Origin: Euperipatoides rowelli
Lineage: Eukaryota > Onychophora > Udeonychophora > Euonychophora > Peripatopsidae
Length of the DNA: 11,008 bases
Strand: one strand, 5' to 3'
NCBI GenBank assembly: GCA_003024985.2
Contig: PXIH01S0011185.1
Below are positions 1 through 9,900 of this stretch, piece by piece (the first letter of the stretch is position 1; each line of letters starts with the position of its first letter). The position numbers were made by a program, and so were the translations under genes. The notes under the pieces were generated by a model. The model was not told the origin of the DNA. It was given only the letters and a program-made list of their open reading frames with translations, and did not search any database.

Positions 1-480
1 TCAACCCAGCTACAGCCTACTAAATCTATGCAGTTTTCTAGCTCAGTAGTCTCAATGCTAACACTAGCGCCACCAAACGAATGGAAACAATATTACAAAT
101 TCTATTTTACTACTAAAAGATAGAAAAAAAATTACAAAATATATTTGGATAAAAAAAAATGTAGCAATAAATAAGATGTTAAACTACAATTATGCATATT
201 TTATATGTTTTTTTAACATTCCATATTGTCAAAATTAATTATCTAAATCACAAAATTCATTAGTCAAAAATTAATCAGTTCCTCTACTTAATCCTCTATT
301 ACCCTGCTGTACGGTACGGTATGTATAATAGTATTGATCTTTGTTGTATTTTGTTGTTTTTATTTTTGTTTACTTGGGGCTTTATTTTGTATTATAGGGT
401 GGGTTAGTGTTAGTTACAGTATTTTTAAATATTGTATATGTTTATCACTTTGTAATAAGATTACATCTAAGAACGTGTAT
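1..480. other. upstream flank, no recognised gene
   Basis: This is A+T-rich DNA. The first 80 bases are less A+T-rich, and a frame open from the left edge ends at TAG 121-123 (about 40 codons). Its translation is not recognised and no clear donor follows. ACTAGCGCC at 63-71 recurs in the arms of the palindrome at 651-740, hinting at a shared repeat family. The stretch 300-420 is T- and G-rich simple sequence, including ACGGTACGGTA near 311-321. Confidence 0.4.
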
Positions 481-486
481 TTTCAG

Positions 487-539
487 GACCTGGAAGACCA
501 CATACAATAGTGTGTGAAGGTCTGTAATTTGGAAATAAA
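487..539 (+). other. possible 3'-terminal exon of an upstream gene
   Basis: A TATTTTCAG acceptor-like site (AG at 485-486) is followed by 12 open codons ending at TAA 525-527 (PGRPHTIVCEGL in one frame), then AATAAA at 534-539. The order acceptor, short open frame, stop, poly(A) signal is that of a last exon, and local G+C is above the surroundings. However, all three frames close within this stretch, the frame is not fixed by an upstream exon, and I do not recognise the peptide. The A-run after AATAAA could instead be a retroposed tail. Confidence 0.25.
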
Positions 540-540
540 A

Positions 541-607
541 AAAAAAAAATTATACTGTATATTGCCCAATATAATATATTGGGCAATATACAGTATAATT
601 TTTTTTT
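541..607. repeat. 67-bp perfect palindrome (hairpin)
   Basis: The two 33-base arms are exact reverse complements around a single centre base at 574. The core reads ATTGCCCAATA on the left and TATTGGGCAAT on the right, flanked by TATACTGTAT / ATACAGTATA and then A and T runs. The left A-run (13) is longer than the right T-run (9), so symmetry ends at 541/607. It could be a MITE-like fold-back element, a template-switch product or an assembly artefact. Confidence 0.9.
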
Positions 608-613
608 ATTTTA

Positions 614-655
614 ATTAATTTTAAAAAAAATTAAATGTATGATATATGACAAGTC
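614..655 (+). repeat. 42-bp direct repeat, left copy
   Basis: This copy matches 995-1036 at 41 of 42 positions with the same length (one T/A difference in the A/T run); offset 381 bp. The shared part ends in TGATATATGACAAGTC. Its last five bases (651-655) are also the first five of the 90-bp palindrome. Identity stops sharply on both sides. Confidence 0.9.
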
Positions 656-740
656 CCAATTGAGGGCGCTAGTACTGTTTATTTATTTATTTCAATTGAA
701 ATAAATAAATAAACAGTACTAGCGCCCTCAATTGGGACTT
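651..740. repeat. 90-bp perfect palindrome with no spacer
   Basis: The two 45-base arms are perfect reverse complements with no central spacer (axis between 695 and 696). The arms start AAGTCCCAATTGAGGGCGCT and end in TTTATTTATTTCAA; the outer part has CpG and G+C unlike the surroundings. Symmetry stops at 650/741 with no obvious target-site duplication. It lies 43 bp upstream of the MED27 start codon, so it is in the promoter or 5' UTR. As RNA it would form a long hairpin. Confidence 0.92.
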
Positions 741-783
741 TTTTAAACCATTTTTTACTTCCCAGAATTCATTTATTTTCAAT
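741..783 (+). promoter_or_regulatory. presumed MED27 5' UTR / proximal promoter
   Basis: Only 43 bp of ordinary sequence separate the end of the 90-bp palindrome from the ATG. There is no clear TATA box, only TTTTTTAAACC at 740-750. The initiation context CAATATGGCG resembles the AANATGGCG core bound by YY1/Pleiohomeotic factors at the start of many TATA-less metazoan housekeeping genes; that link is from general knowledge. The transcription start cannot be read from the sequence and may lie within or upstream of the palindrome. Confidence 0.35.
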
Positions 784-974
784 ATGGCGTCAGACAATGT
801 GAATGCCGAGTTAATTGCACAAAGTTTAAAAACAATTCAGAAGTTAAGATCATCTGTAGGTCAAGTTTTCCAAAATCTTAGCGATGGAGTAAAAAGCGAA
901 GATGGCAATGCTACTAAAGATAAATTTATCATTAATCTTCAGCAATCTCTTCTTCGTGTGACCAGTCTAGTAAG
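784..974 (+). CDS. MED27: MED27 coding exon 1
   Basis: This exon carries the initiator ATG and 63 codons plus two bases. It encodes the N-terminal helical segment (IQKLRSSVGQVF) and a second helix (LQQSLLRVTSLV). The donor is AAG|GTATTG after 974. The two leftover bases AG join T of exon 2 to make Ser, and the reading continues as DMDKLINSM, matching the spacing of the human protein. A second donor, CTA|GTAAGG after 969, has a better intronic consensus, but joining it to exon 2 gives an immediate in-frame TGA. The coding donor is therefore 974. Without splicing the frame stops at 982. Confidence 0.93.
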
Positions 975-3900
975 GTATTGTTGAAATGCCTAACATTAAT
1001 TTAAAAAAAAATTAAATGTATGATATATGACAAGTCAAAAACAGTCGCCTCTAAATTAATATATAATATTGATATTAGAAATAAAAAAGATTATTTATTT
1101 AATTGAACATGTTTTGGTCTGTGACCTATTAGCTTACACATGAGGCATGTGTAATAGTTAAAACCAAAGATAAATACAAAACAAAGATTAGTAAACACAA
1201 TACCAAAGGCATATTCATAAAAGAAAATCTGAATACAGTAAACATAAATTTTTTTTTTAATCATTGATAATGTGCTGGAGTTGAATAATTCGTTAGGTAA
1301 AGAATTCCATTTTTCAATACTTCAATTGAATATTGACAACTCTTGTTGATCTATAATTCACGAAAAGTTTATAATTGTGTCCTTGAGTTTTAGACCGATT
1401 TGACAATGTAAAATATTGATATTGTGTTTGACTACAACATTTTTAAAAATTAAAGATCAAATCACGCAGAATTTGTGAAGGTAACATATTGCCCAATTGC
1501 TGTAATCTTGATTCATATGAATAATAATATCCCTTAATCATCTTTGTCAATCTCCTAAATTGAAATTCTAACTTTCTAATGTTAATCTTACTGTGGGCTA
1601 TATAGTACCGGTATATATTTTAGCAATATTCATAATTATGCATAATGAAATGTGGTTAGACTCCGTTAGCTGCCCACCACTATTTTTTTTATTTTTTTTT
1701 GTTCAGTTTGTCTTTTATTTCTTAGTTTATTAATGTTAAGTATTTTTTAAACATACTATATAGGCCTATTTAAATAATTTGAATAAATAATTTGCATTTA
1801 TTTGTTGTTTTTTTTTAAAGTAATTGCACCTTTCAAATATGATTTAATCTAAATAATACTACATATTTACAATCAATAATTCATATAACATTGGTGGAAA
1901 GTAAAATTTTAACAAATGTAATTACTTAAAATCAAGATAACAGATTCAAACAATAAAACCATAAGACTATATGGTATATTTAAAATTGTGGTAATAAATT
2001 AAATATTCTTAATTTGGATAAAATTAATCAAAATCAATACAAAATGACTAAAAAAGAATCACTTATGCATACTGAAATAAGATACTACCTCCTACTTTTT
2101 ATCTAATAGAAAGGAAATAAATATATACATAATTCAATAATAAAAATTCAAATAATACTAGTCCAAAATGCTCAACAATTTAATGTGAATCATAAAGCTA
2201 GATTGACATTAAAATTCTCCAATGAATACCTCAATTGTCAGCCTTCAAAAAACCCAAACATAGATAATTAAAAGACTTAAAATAGTTGTAGGCTATTATA
2301 ACTAAAAAATGAAAGGAAAAAAATCATCAATTCTTCTATGTAAAAATTTAACCCCAAAGTCAATTGCACATTTCTCTCTATTTCCATGAGTATAAAATTT
2401 AGTTCGATGAAGTCCTTTCACACAGTCAATACAAAATGGTGACTTTGAAATAAACACAGCTAATGTAAGGAAGTGCAGAATCCAAACAGAACAATGATTT
2501 TCATAAATTCTCAGTCTTGAAAATCAAATCAATCACTCTTTCAAGATCTTCCCTTGTAGAACCAGACACCATTATAGAAAAAGTCATAAATGTGGGAATA
2601 ATCAAAAGTTTTTAAGTTAAAACTTGCCAGAATGAAACTTATAGATTACATAATTAGGCTTAAGGCTCCAAAATTGTATTAACCGTAAAATTAATATCTC
2701 TACAGTAAATCAGTTGAAAAATATCTTGTTGGCAGATTATAGGCTAATTATCCAAAAGTAATTTCAGGCAAAAGTTATTGTTATAAAGCTGTCAAAGACC
2801 AAAAAATTGTATTAAATATTAAAAACTAGCAGTTGAAGGTATAAAATGGTTCTGATGAAACAATGGTAGGCTTCCAAGCGAATTTTACGTAACGCAAAAT
2901 TCAGTTTTTTTTGACATTTTTCATAGGAAAAGTTCAATAAAGTAATTTCAAAATGTCCATCAACTTGTATTAACTCAAGTAAATTCAAAAATGTGAATAT
3001 AAAGAAAGAAATAAACACAAAAGAAATCAGAGCTTACATGTCTTAGAAAACCTCATGAACGGCTTGTGCAGGCGCAAGTCCATTGTTATTTAATTTATTG
3101 ACGGACAATTTTTTCATTATTGATTTTCCTTTCATAATGGCTTAAACTATGTCGTTAGAGTTTACTTCTAATTTATGACAAGTTTATGAACTGATGAAAT
3201 TTAAAACTGGTATTATTTTTGTTTTTCAAAATGCTATTATTTAAAAGTAAACAGTGTACTTTGAGAAATATGATGATGTTTTGTGTTACGGAATGCCGTG
3301 AAAGACGGAGTTTTTTTTAAAAAAAAAATTAAAATTGAATAAATATACAGTATATTTTATTTCACTGAGAAGTGTATTTCTCATTTGATTATCACAGGGT
3401 TGGATATTTAGTGTATTTTACACGTAGTAGGAGTTATGGTTCAGAGTTGTGGTAAAGCTTGAATATCTTAAAAAAAATTGCACTGATATTCAATAACAAA
3501 CATCAAGTTTTATACAGAAGTCTATTGCTCATTTGATTATCATAGGGTTGGATGTTTAGTGTATTTTACATATAGTAGTCCAGTTAGGGTTCCGTGTAGT
3601 GGTAAAGATAGGATTTGTAAAAAAAAATATACTGATATTGAATAAAAACGTCAAATTTTAATTACGGTGGAAACTATATTTTAAAATCTCACCGACAGAT
3701 GGCACAAATGCTACTATTTCGGTTTTATTGTGTGATTTGGTTTTAGTCTTTATTTATTATGAAAAAGTATTAATCTTATTACAGTTTCTTAATTTAAAAA
3801 AATTTAAAATGATAAATATTTTCTAGAATAAAATGTATAAATATTTACGTAATACTATACGGCTAATTTAGATTTCTATGCATTTTTTTAATATTAAGGT

Positions 3901-6900
3901 CATATTGCACATTATTTTTTCATTGATAAATTCGTAGTTGATATGTTAGTTGCTACCGTACATAGTTTTCCGGAAAAAATCTATTTTCTTGTAATTTTTT
4001 CAGAAGATTGAAATTTCCCCATATCTTACTGCAATTTTGTGGAGGGATATTAGTTCTGGTGAATAACACCATATCGTGTGCTAAATGGCGTTTTGCCTTT
4101 TATTATGTGATCTGTAGTTTGTTCACCAAATTTAATATTCTTCTGCAAAATAGTGGTGGGCAACTAACGGAGTCTGCTCTGAAATGTTTAGGCCCTATAT
4201 AAAAAATTTTATAGTAATAAATTTCAATCTATTATTAAAAATTGTAAATCTTGATTTTTTTTTTTTTAATAATAATATGTAACGAAAATGACATTTTATA
4301 ATTGAATATTCCAAATCTTTATGTGCCATTGCATATATGTTTTCAGAATTTATATAATTTAATACTAGGTTACTTATCGTATGATAATCTAAGTAGTTTT
4401 AGAGGTATTAATTCTCATCATTTTCATCAAACCATCTCACAAACTTAGGCTATCAATATCTTTTTGCAGATTGATTTCATCTTGTTTTGAACAAATTCTG
4501 AAATGTCTACAATTGATATTTTTAAATAACTAACTTTGATGATATATTTTTCTCTATATCTGATAATCTACATGTAGGCTACTCACTGTAAGTTATATTA
4601 ATGTTGTAGAGAGAATCGCACCCTGTGAAAGATCACAGATTACATCAAAAGTGTCAGAAATAGGCATTATTGACCTCAACATTAATTAAATGCTAAAATA
4701 TCCACCCTCCACTAACAATAAGAATTATCTAACAATTAATTGTAATAAAGCATGTATAGCCTACACATCGTATAGAATACAAATATTAATTGAGTTCATA
4801 AATGAATACCAAAAACCCTAAAATTAGAAAATAAACTAAAATACAAGTACAAATCGCTATATTTTCAAATTGAATTATGCCATTAAAAACTTATTGCAAT
4901 TACAAAAAATATTTAAAATAGTTTTGTTAACTAGAAACTAACGAGATTAAAATTTTGATATACCGGTAATAATAATTGGATATATTTTTTTTTTTATTCT
5001 CTCAAATCTTTTTTTTTTTTTTATATAAAATCAGCTGGAATTTGGGAAAGGTACATTAAGTCTTGATTCAAGGACAACCACAGGTCTTTGTGAAAGTGGA
5101 CATAGTTTATTTCCTGATCTAGGTAATATGCTGCTGTGGATATTTTGGCATGTTTTATTTTGCTTGGTATTAAATGTTATTTAAACAGTAAAATAGATTG
5201 ATTGATTTTGTTGCAGTTTGAAAATTATTGATACGGTACCTTTTTATAAAATGTATTAGTCTTGTGAAGATTACATAACTTAATTTGTCTGCTGAACCAT
5301 GATCAGTATATTTTAGGATATTAGAGGAGATAAATATTTCAAAGTATAGCATAATGATTTTAAACATTATGAAGCAGGAACTTAGGGAATGCCTCTATTA
5401 ATGATTGAATAATGATTTTGATATTTTCTTGATAGGCCCTACTCAACATTATTTTTCTAATGTTATATCTATCAAAGTCCAAATTGTGTGTTTTATTGAT
5501 GAGTGCTTCAAGTTTAACCAGGTCAAAAGCCGATTTTAAATTGAAAAAGCAAATGCTATCAAATTTGATAGCCTATTTATATAGCACCATTATTGGAATG
5601 TTGAATAAGGTTTGTAAATTTGATTATTCCCTCTCTGAAACCATGTTGGCTATTAGATCTTATACGATTGTCTATTTTTTTTAAACCATTTCAAATAAAG
5701 GTGAGGCTGAATAATGAGGTGATAATGTTACTGTCAGACTTAGTACCTTTTTATATTTTGTAACTGCCAAGCCTGTTTCCCAGAGTCCAGACATTTGGCA
5801 AAAATTCGTTTTCTAGTATATAGTTGGACAGTTTGGTCATAAGTTTACTAAATAAAATGTGACACCTAATAATGGATAGGCTTCTTTGCTGTACCCCGGA
5901 GTTACCAATCATTTAATGATTGGTAGGGTAATATATTTGTATGGGCAGTCTTTGGTAGTGATCAGCCTGCAATGAGCTGTTGCATTATCTAGAAACAATT
6001 AGCCTATTTACTGTTGAATTAATTTGTGATATGCTGCATTGAAATGATTATATTTTTTTGCGCTAAATTTATTATCTTTAAAACTTGATTTTATAGTGAT
6101 ATGGATAAACTGATCAATTCTATGACTATTCCAAGTCTGACTTCTGGTATGTTGAGCCTGAGTAACAGCGGACTTCTTAGCCAAGATCCTGTGTTAGACA
6201 AGACTTCTCTGTATCAGCAGCTCCTACAATCTTATAAGTGGGCCGATAAGGTAATTGCTTAACTTAAGTTTGCATATCACAATATCCCTTCCAATTCATT
6301 GATAGCAATTGATACAATCAAATTGAGATTTCATTTACATTTAGGCTATTCAAAAGCATGTTACAGTATATTATGAAATTAAAACAAATTTTATATTAGG
6401 CCACTGTATAGTTAAAAAACATTTTGTGGATTACAAAAACATATGCACCCTGATTTATTTTTAATTTGACAACTTATGCATGTGCCAGACCAAATGGAAT
6501 AAGTTTCGTAGCCTGGCTACCCAAGGAAAATAATTGCCAGCTGGAGAAAATGAAAGGCTGAAAAAAAAAATCTTATTTATATCAAAAAAAAAAAAAATAG
6601 AATGAGAAAAAAGTACAAACACTTCTCAATTTATTTGGAATAACACAATTTTAGAATTACAGTACTATACCTTTTAAACTTTATTTAACTGTAAAAAAAA
6701 AATGAACATCTTATTTCATTTCTAAAAGCTAATCAACTGCTCCATTGACTATAATTGCTACATACTAAAGATAAACTTTAGACAATTCCATTTTCTCCAG
6801 GGGGAGAGGGGCTTCATTAGATTAGAATTTAAATTTATTATGTAGTAGGCTAATTAATATTTTTATTTTGAGGTTATACTTTTTTAATTTTTAAAATTAA

Positions 6901-9900
6901 GAAAGCAGTGGGCTTATTTTTCTTTTTAACATTAGGAAAGAACTGCAAATGAAAATTTAGTGGCGCAATTATAAAGTTGACAAGGTAGACAAAGTTTAGC
7001 TCCTTTCCATAGAGACCACTCAACTACTAGGCCAATTTTTATTATTAAAACTTATGATTGCTCATTACCATCCTTCACAATTTATCACTTATAAATGAAA
7101 TAATGTAATTCATGTCAGAATTTACTTTTTTTTTAAAAAAAAAACAAAACTATCTCATTTCTTGAAATTCTAGTTCTGTTTACATTACAATCACAGTTTA
7201 AAGACATACTAACCTTTTTTTTTTTTTTACAATTTCAAAACACTATTGTAAATTTGTTGGATATTAAAACTTTATTTTAAAAAAAAAACACTTCTATATT
7301 TTTAAATTTGTATCTAGACAACTTAAAAAGAAACTACAGTATTATAAGTATATCATCTTGGGGAACCCTTGCAAATAATTCCATTAAAGATAAGCAATCT
7401 CTAGTTGCTATAAGAATTACTAAATTGATTATTTTAATTTAAGTGACTAGAAAGATACCCTTTCTGTTGATATTCTTACTCAGTATGAATCTTATTACCT
7501 TTATTTTATTAAATTTCCGCTTCACCAAAGTCTCTCTTCGACTCATTTTAAATGAGGAAAAGCAAACCATATTTCTCCAATTATTTTGTGCATATCTTTT
7601 TTCCGATCAGGCTAAAATTATAAAAATTGAAGATTACGTACTGTAAGTTCAGGTTTAGAATTAACCAGGCAGATGTGTCGTAAATACAGCTACCATCTTT
7701 CTGCATCAATTAGGGTCCCAGTTTATGTGTGACAAATTTAATTACTCCATCTCATTGAATAGTTAGATCACTCAGATTAATGAAAATATTGGTTAAAATA
7801 CATAAACATAATGCCTAAATTTGTGTTTTGTAATAAATATGATCAAATGGTCACTTAAAAAATGTTGAATACTGAGCTAGAAGTGTCACACAAAATTAAA
7901 CTTTTTTAGGATGGTGCTAATAACTGATCCTTATTCTGATAAAACATCATAAAAACATACGATATCAAAATGAATACATATCAAAATGGTGATGATGTAA
8001 CAAGTCTTTTGTTACATCATATGCCTTTTTTTTTATAATTTTGTAAATAATTATATTTTAACATTTGTGAAACTAATTTTTATTTTATTATTTAAATATA
8101 TAATTTACAAATGCTTATATCAAATATGTGAGCAGCAGTTTGCAATCTTTTGATTTTGTCAATATGAAACTTTGGATGTTTGGTGGTCTTTCACATATGT
8201 CATCATTGAATCTTATCAGAAAGAGACATATTTCTGCTTGGATAAGCATATTTCCATTTACTGTATATAATTTAAAGAGAATTTTACCAGGAGTTTAATT
8301 TTCTCTTTTTTATTTTTGTTTTTATTTATTCATCATTCCGGTTTGTTCGAGGACATTTCAATATTGGCCTACTACATCTCTTTGCATTCCGTGTCATTTT
8401 CTTAAGGTTATTTATTACATAACCTTCAAGTGTGGCTTTCAAGTTTGTTTCATTTCATTGTTACTATTATTTTATAATCTGCTTTGGAGTAAACAGTTTG
8501 TTTGGATCAAATATTCATGGCAGTTGTGTAGATCAGTAACTTTTAATTTGACATCTATCTTCTTATATGATTATCAGCCTGACTTCGTATGGATACATAC
8601 GGGTTTAATCTTTTTTTTTTTTCCTGAATCAATCTGGATGGACTTTATGGTCTAACTTTTTTTTTTTTATATAAAACTTTTAATTTTTATTTTTCTTCCA
8701 CCAATTATTTATTAATTTGGAATACAATGTAAATACTTTCACATCCGTCATGGGCCAGAGAGTATATTTTATAAAACAACTTATTTTTCATCATACATTG
8801 AGCCTAATTTGTTTGCTCAAATGTATTGTGTAACTTGTTAGACTGTTTCAAATAAACCTAAATAATAATAAAACAAGGAAATAAAATATTCCGTAACCTG
8901 TTTAAAATACACAGAATAAGGGATGATGCTTTTATCATTGGTAACATTTTTTGTTGTTGTTTCTAGTAAACATGTAAATTTTACTAGATTAATGTAATCA
9001 ATACCGAATGTTTTTATTTTATTGCAATGTACTGTATGTTATCATTTGTGATAGCAATCATGGCATTATCAAAAATGGAAACTTTTTTTGTTGGAGCAAT
9101 ACCCTAAATATGTTTTTAAAATTTAGCTCAGTACTTTATATTTTTAAAAGTGATCATTCAAACATTTATGAAGAATCAGGAAAAATAACTGCCAATTTTC
9201 TATATTTACCATAAGTGTAAACTAAATTTTGCATTTAAAAGAATTTATTAGTGGTCTGTTAATCCTATAAATATACTTTAACTTAAATAAATTAATATTT
9301 GTACTGCTTATAAAATCCTAGTTTTTTTTTTTATTTTTGTTTGTGTGTAATTATATATTTTTTTAATTTTATAGCAATTTGTTAGTAGCAGATTAATTAT
9401 ATAAATATTAATATCAAAATGTTTATAAAAGGTCTATTTTAATTTAGTTTCGTGAGTATGCGACTCATGTCTATTCCATTCTAAGTGCAAATAATTTAAA
9501 ACGTTCAAGCCTACCTTCTAGTCCTAGTTTAGGCATGAAGAGAATGAGAAAAATGGCTCATAGCAGTCATGCCTCCTCCTTACAGTAAGGACTTTTATTT
9601 TAATTATTATTCTTTTATCTTGATTTCTCTTATAGGATCATATTTGTTTTAAATGTATAATTCTCTTTTTTGGTCTCAATTAGAACAGTTGATGGCTTAA
9701 CATCTAGTATGGATCGATTATTTCCTGACATGACTGTAACAGTTACTAGACCAATGGGAAATTCTGCTGTATTGCAGGTAAACACATTCTGTAAACATGA
9801 TGCTTTTGATTTTCAAGAAAATTATATTGAAAGTTTTTTGTTTTTTAATTAAAACATTAAATATAAAAATGTTAAAAAAAATTGATTTTGTACATTAAAA

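Larger units (their letters stand above)
1090..1653 (-). mobile_element. LINE ORF2 relic, C-terminal part
   Basis: Minus-strand translation, allowing frameshifts and stops, gives in order the C-terminal landmarks of a CR1/L2/Jockey-group non-LTR retrotransposon. These are YIPVLYSP (about 1600-1625), HSKINIRKLE followed by FRRLTKMIKG (about 1533-1598), SYESRLQQLG, TQGHNYKLF (about 1364-1391), STRVVNIQ and WNSLPNEL (1286-1309). Family proteins carry LEYxSPVW, LEKVQRRFTKMI, LSYEERL, TRGH, RVVNxWNSLP in this order. The 3' tail is A+T-rich with AAATAAATAA-type sequence near 1095-1110. It is a dead fragment. It continues the relic at 4180-5950, from which the 1654-4179 insertion separates it. Confidence 0.8.
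4180..5950 (-). mobile_element. LINE ORF2 relic, reverse-transcriptase part
   Basis: Read on the minus strand from high to low coordinates, broken frames give reverse-transcriptase landmarks in the expected order. These are TPGY (about 5890), LPNVW then ETGLAV and YKK (about 5750-5800), SNSQHGFREG (5628-5659), catalytic motif A as NLKSAFDLV (about 5518-5545), VEVNNAY and DTFDVICDLSQGAIL for motif B (about 4609-4680), LQKDID (about 4444-4474), VRWFDEND (about 4415-4446), RINTSKT and HKDLE (about 4308-4328). Motif C (YADD) is eroded; only a trace is visible near 4570. About 680 bp between motifs A and B is foreign. Many stops and frameshifts make it non-functional. Clade assignment (CR1/L2/Jockey group) is inference. 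Confidence 0.78.

Noticed and set aside
1-123. Open frame from the left edge to TAG at 121
   Set aside because: Unrecognised translation, no donor site and no start; 40 codons can be open by chance when the left part is unseen.
1621-1686. Placing the left transposon end at TAGACTCC (1657) by analogy with CAG-type hAT ends
   Set aside because: The adjoining 8 bp then fail to match on the two sides, while ends at 1654/4179 give an exact TGAAATGT duplication.
2812-3018. Minus-strand open frame of 68 codons
   Set aside because: Low-complexity hydrophobic translation from A+T-rich DNA inside the hAT-like element; no motif recognised and no supporting signals.
4008-4202. Plus-strand open frame of 64 codons
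   Set aside because: It runs through the right inverted terminal repeat and target duplication of the hAT-like element, so it is an accident of position.
5460-5684. Plus-strand open frame of 74 codons
   Set aside because: It is the antisense shadow of the LINE reverse-transcriptase block (QHGFR and motif A are on the minus strand).
6541-6800. Possible 260-bp MITE bounded by CTGGAGAAAATG inverted repeats
   Set aside because: Arms are only 12 bp, do not extend, and there is no flanking duplication.
6958-7045. Possible tRNA-derived SINE on the minus strand (TAGTTGAGTGGTCT resembles an A box)
   Set aside because: No B box at the expected distance, no tail and no target duplication.
7443-7646. 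Plus-strand open frame of 67 codons
   Set aside because: It lies inside the second LINE relic and is explained, if at all, as part of it; not an independent gene.
8130-8298. Plus-strand open frame without early ATG, reading MKLWMFGGLSHMSSLNLIRK
   Set aside because: Composition looks fairly protein-like, but there is no match I recognise and no convincing splice sites; MED27 continuity does not need an exon here.
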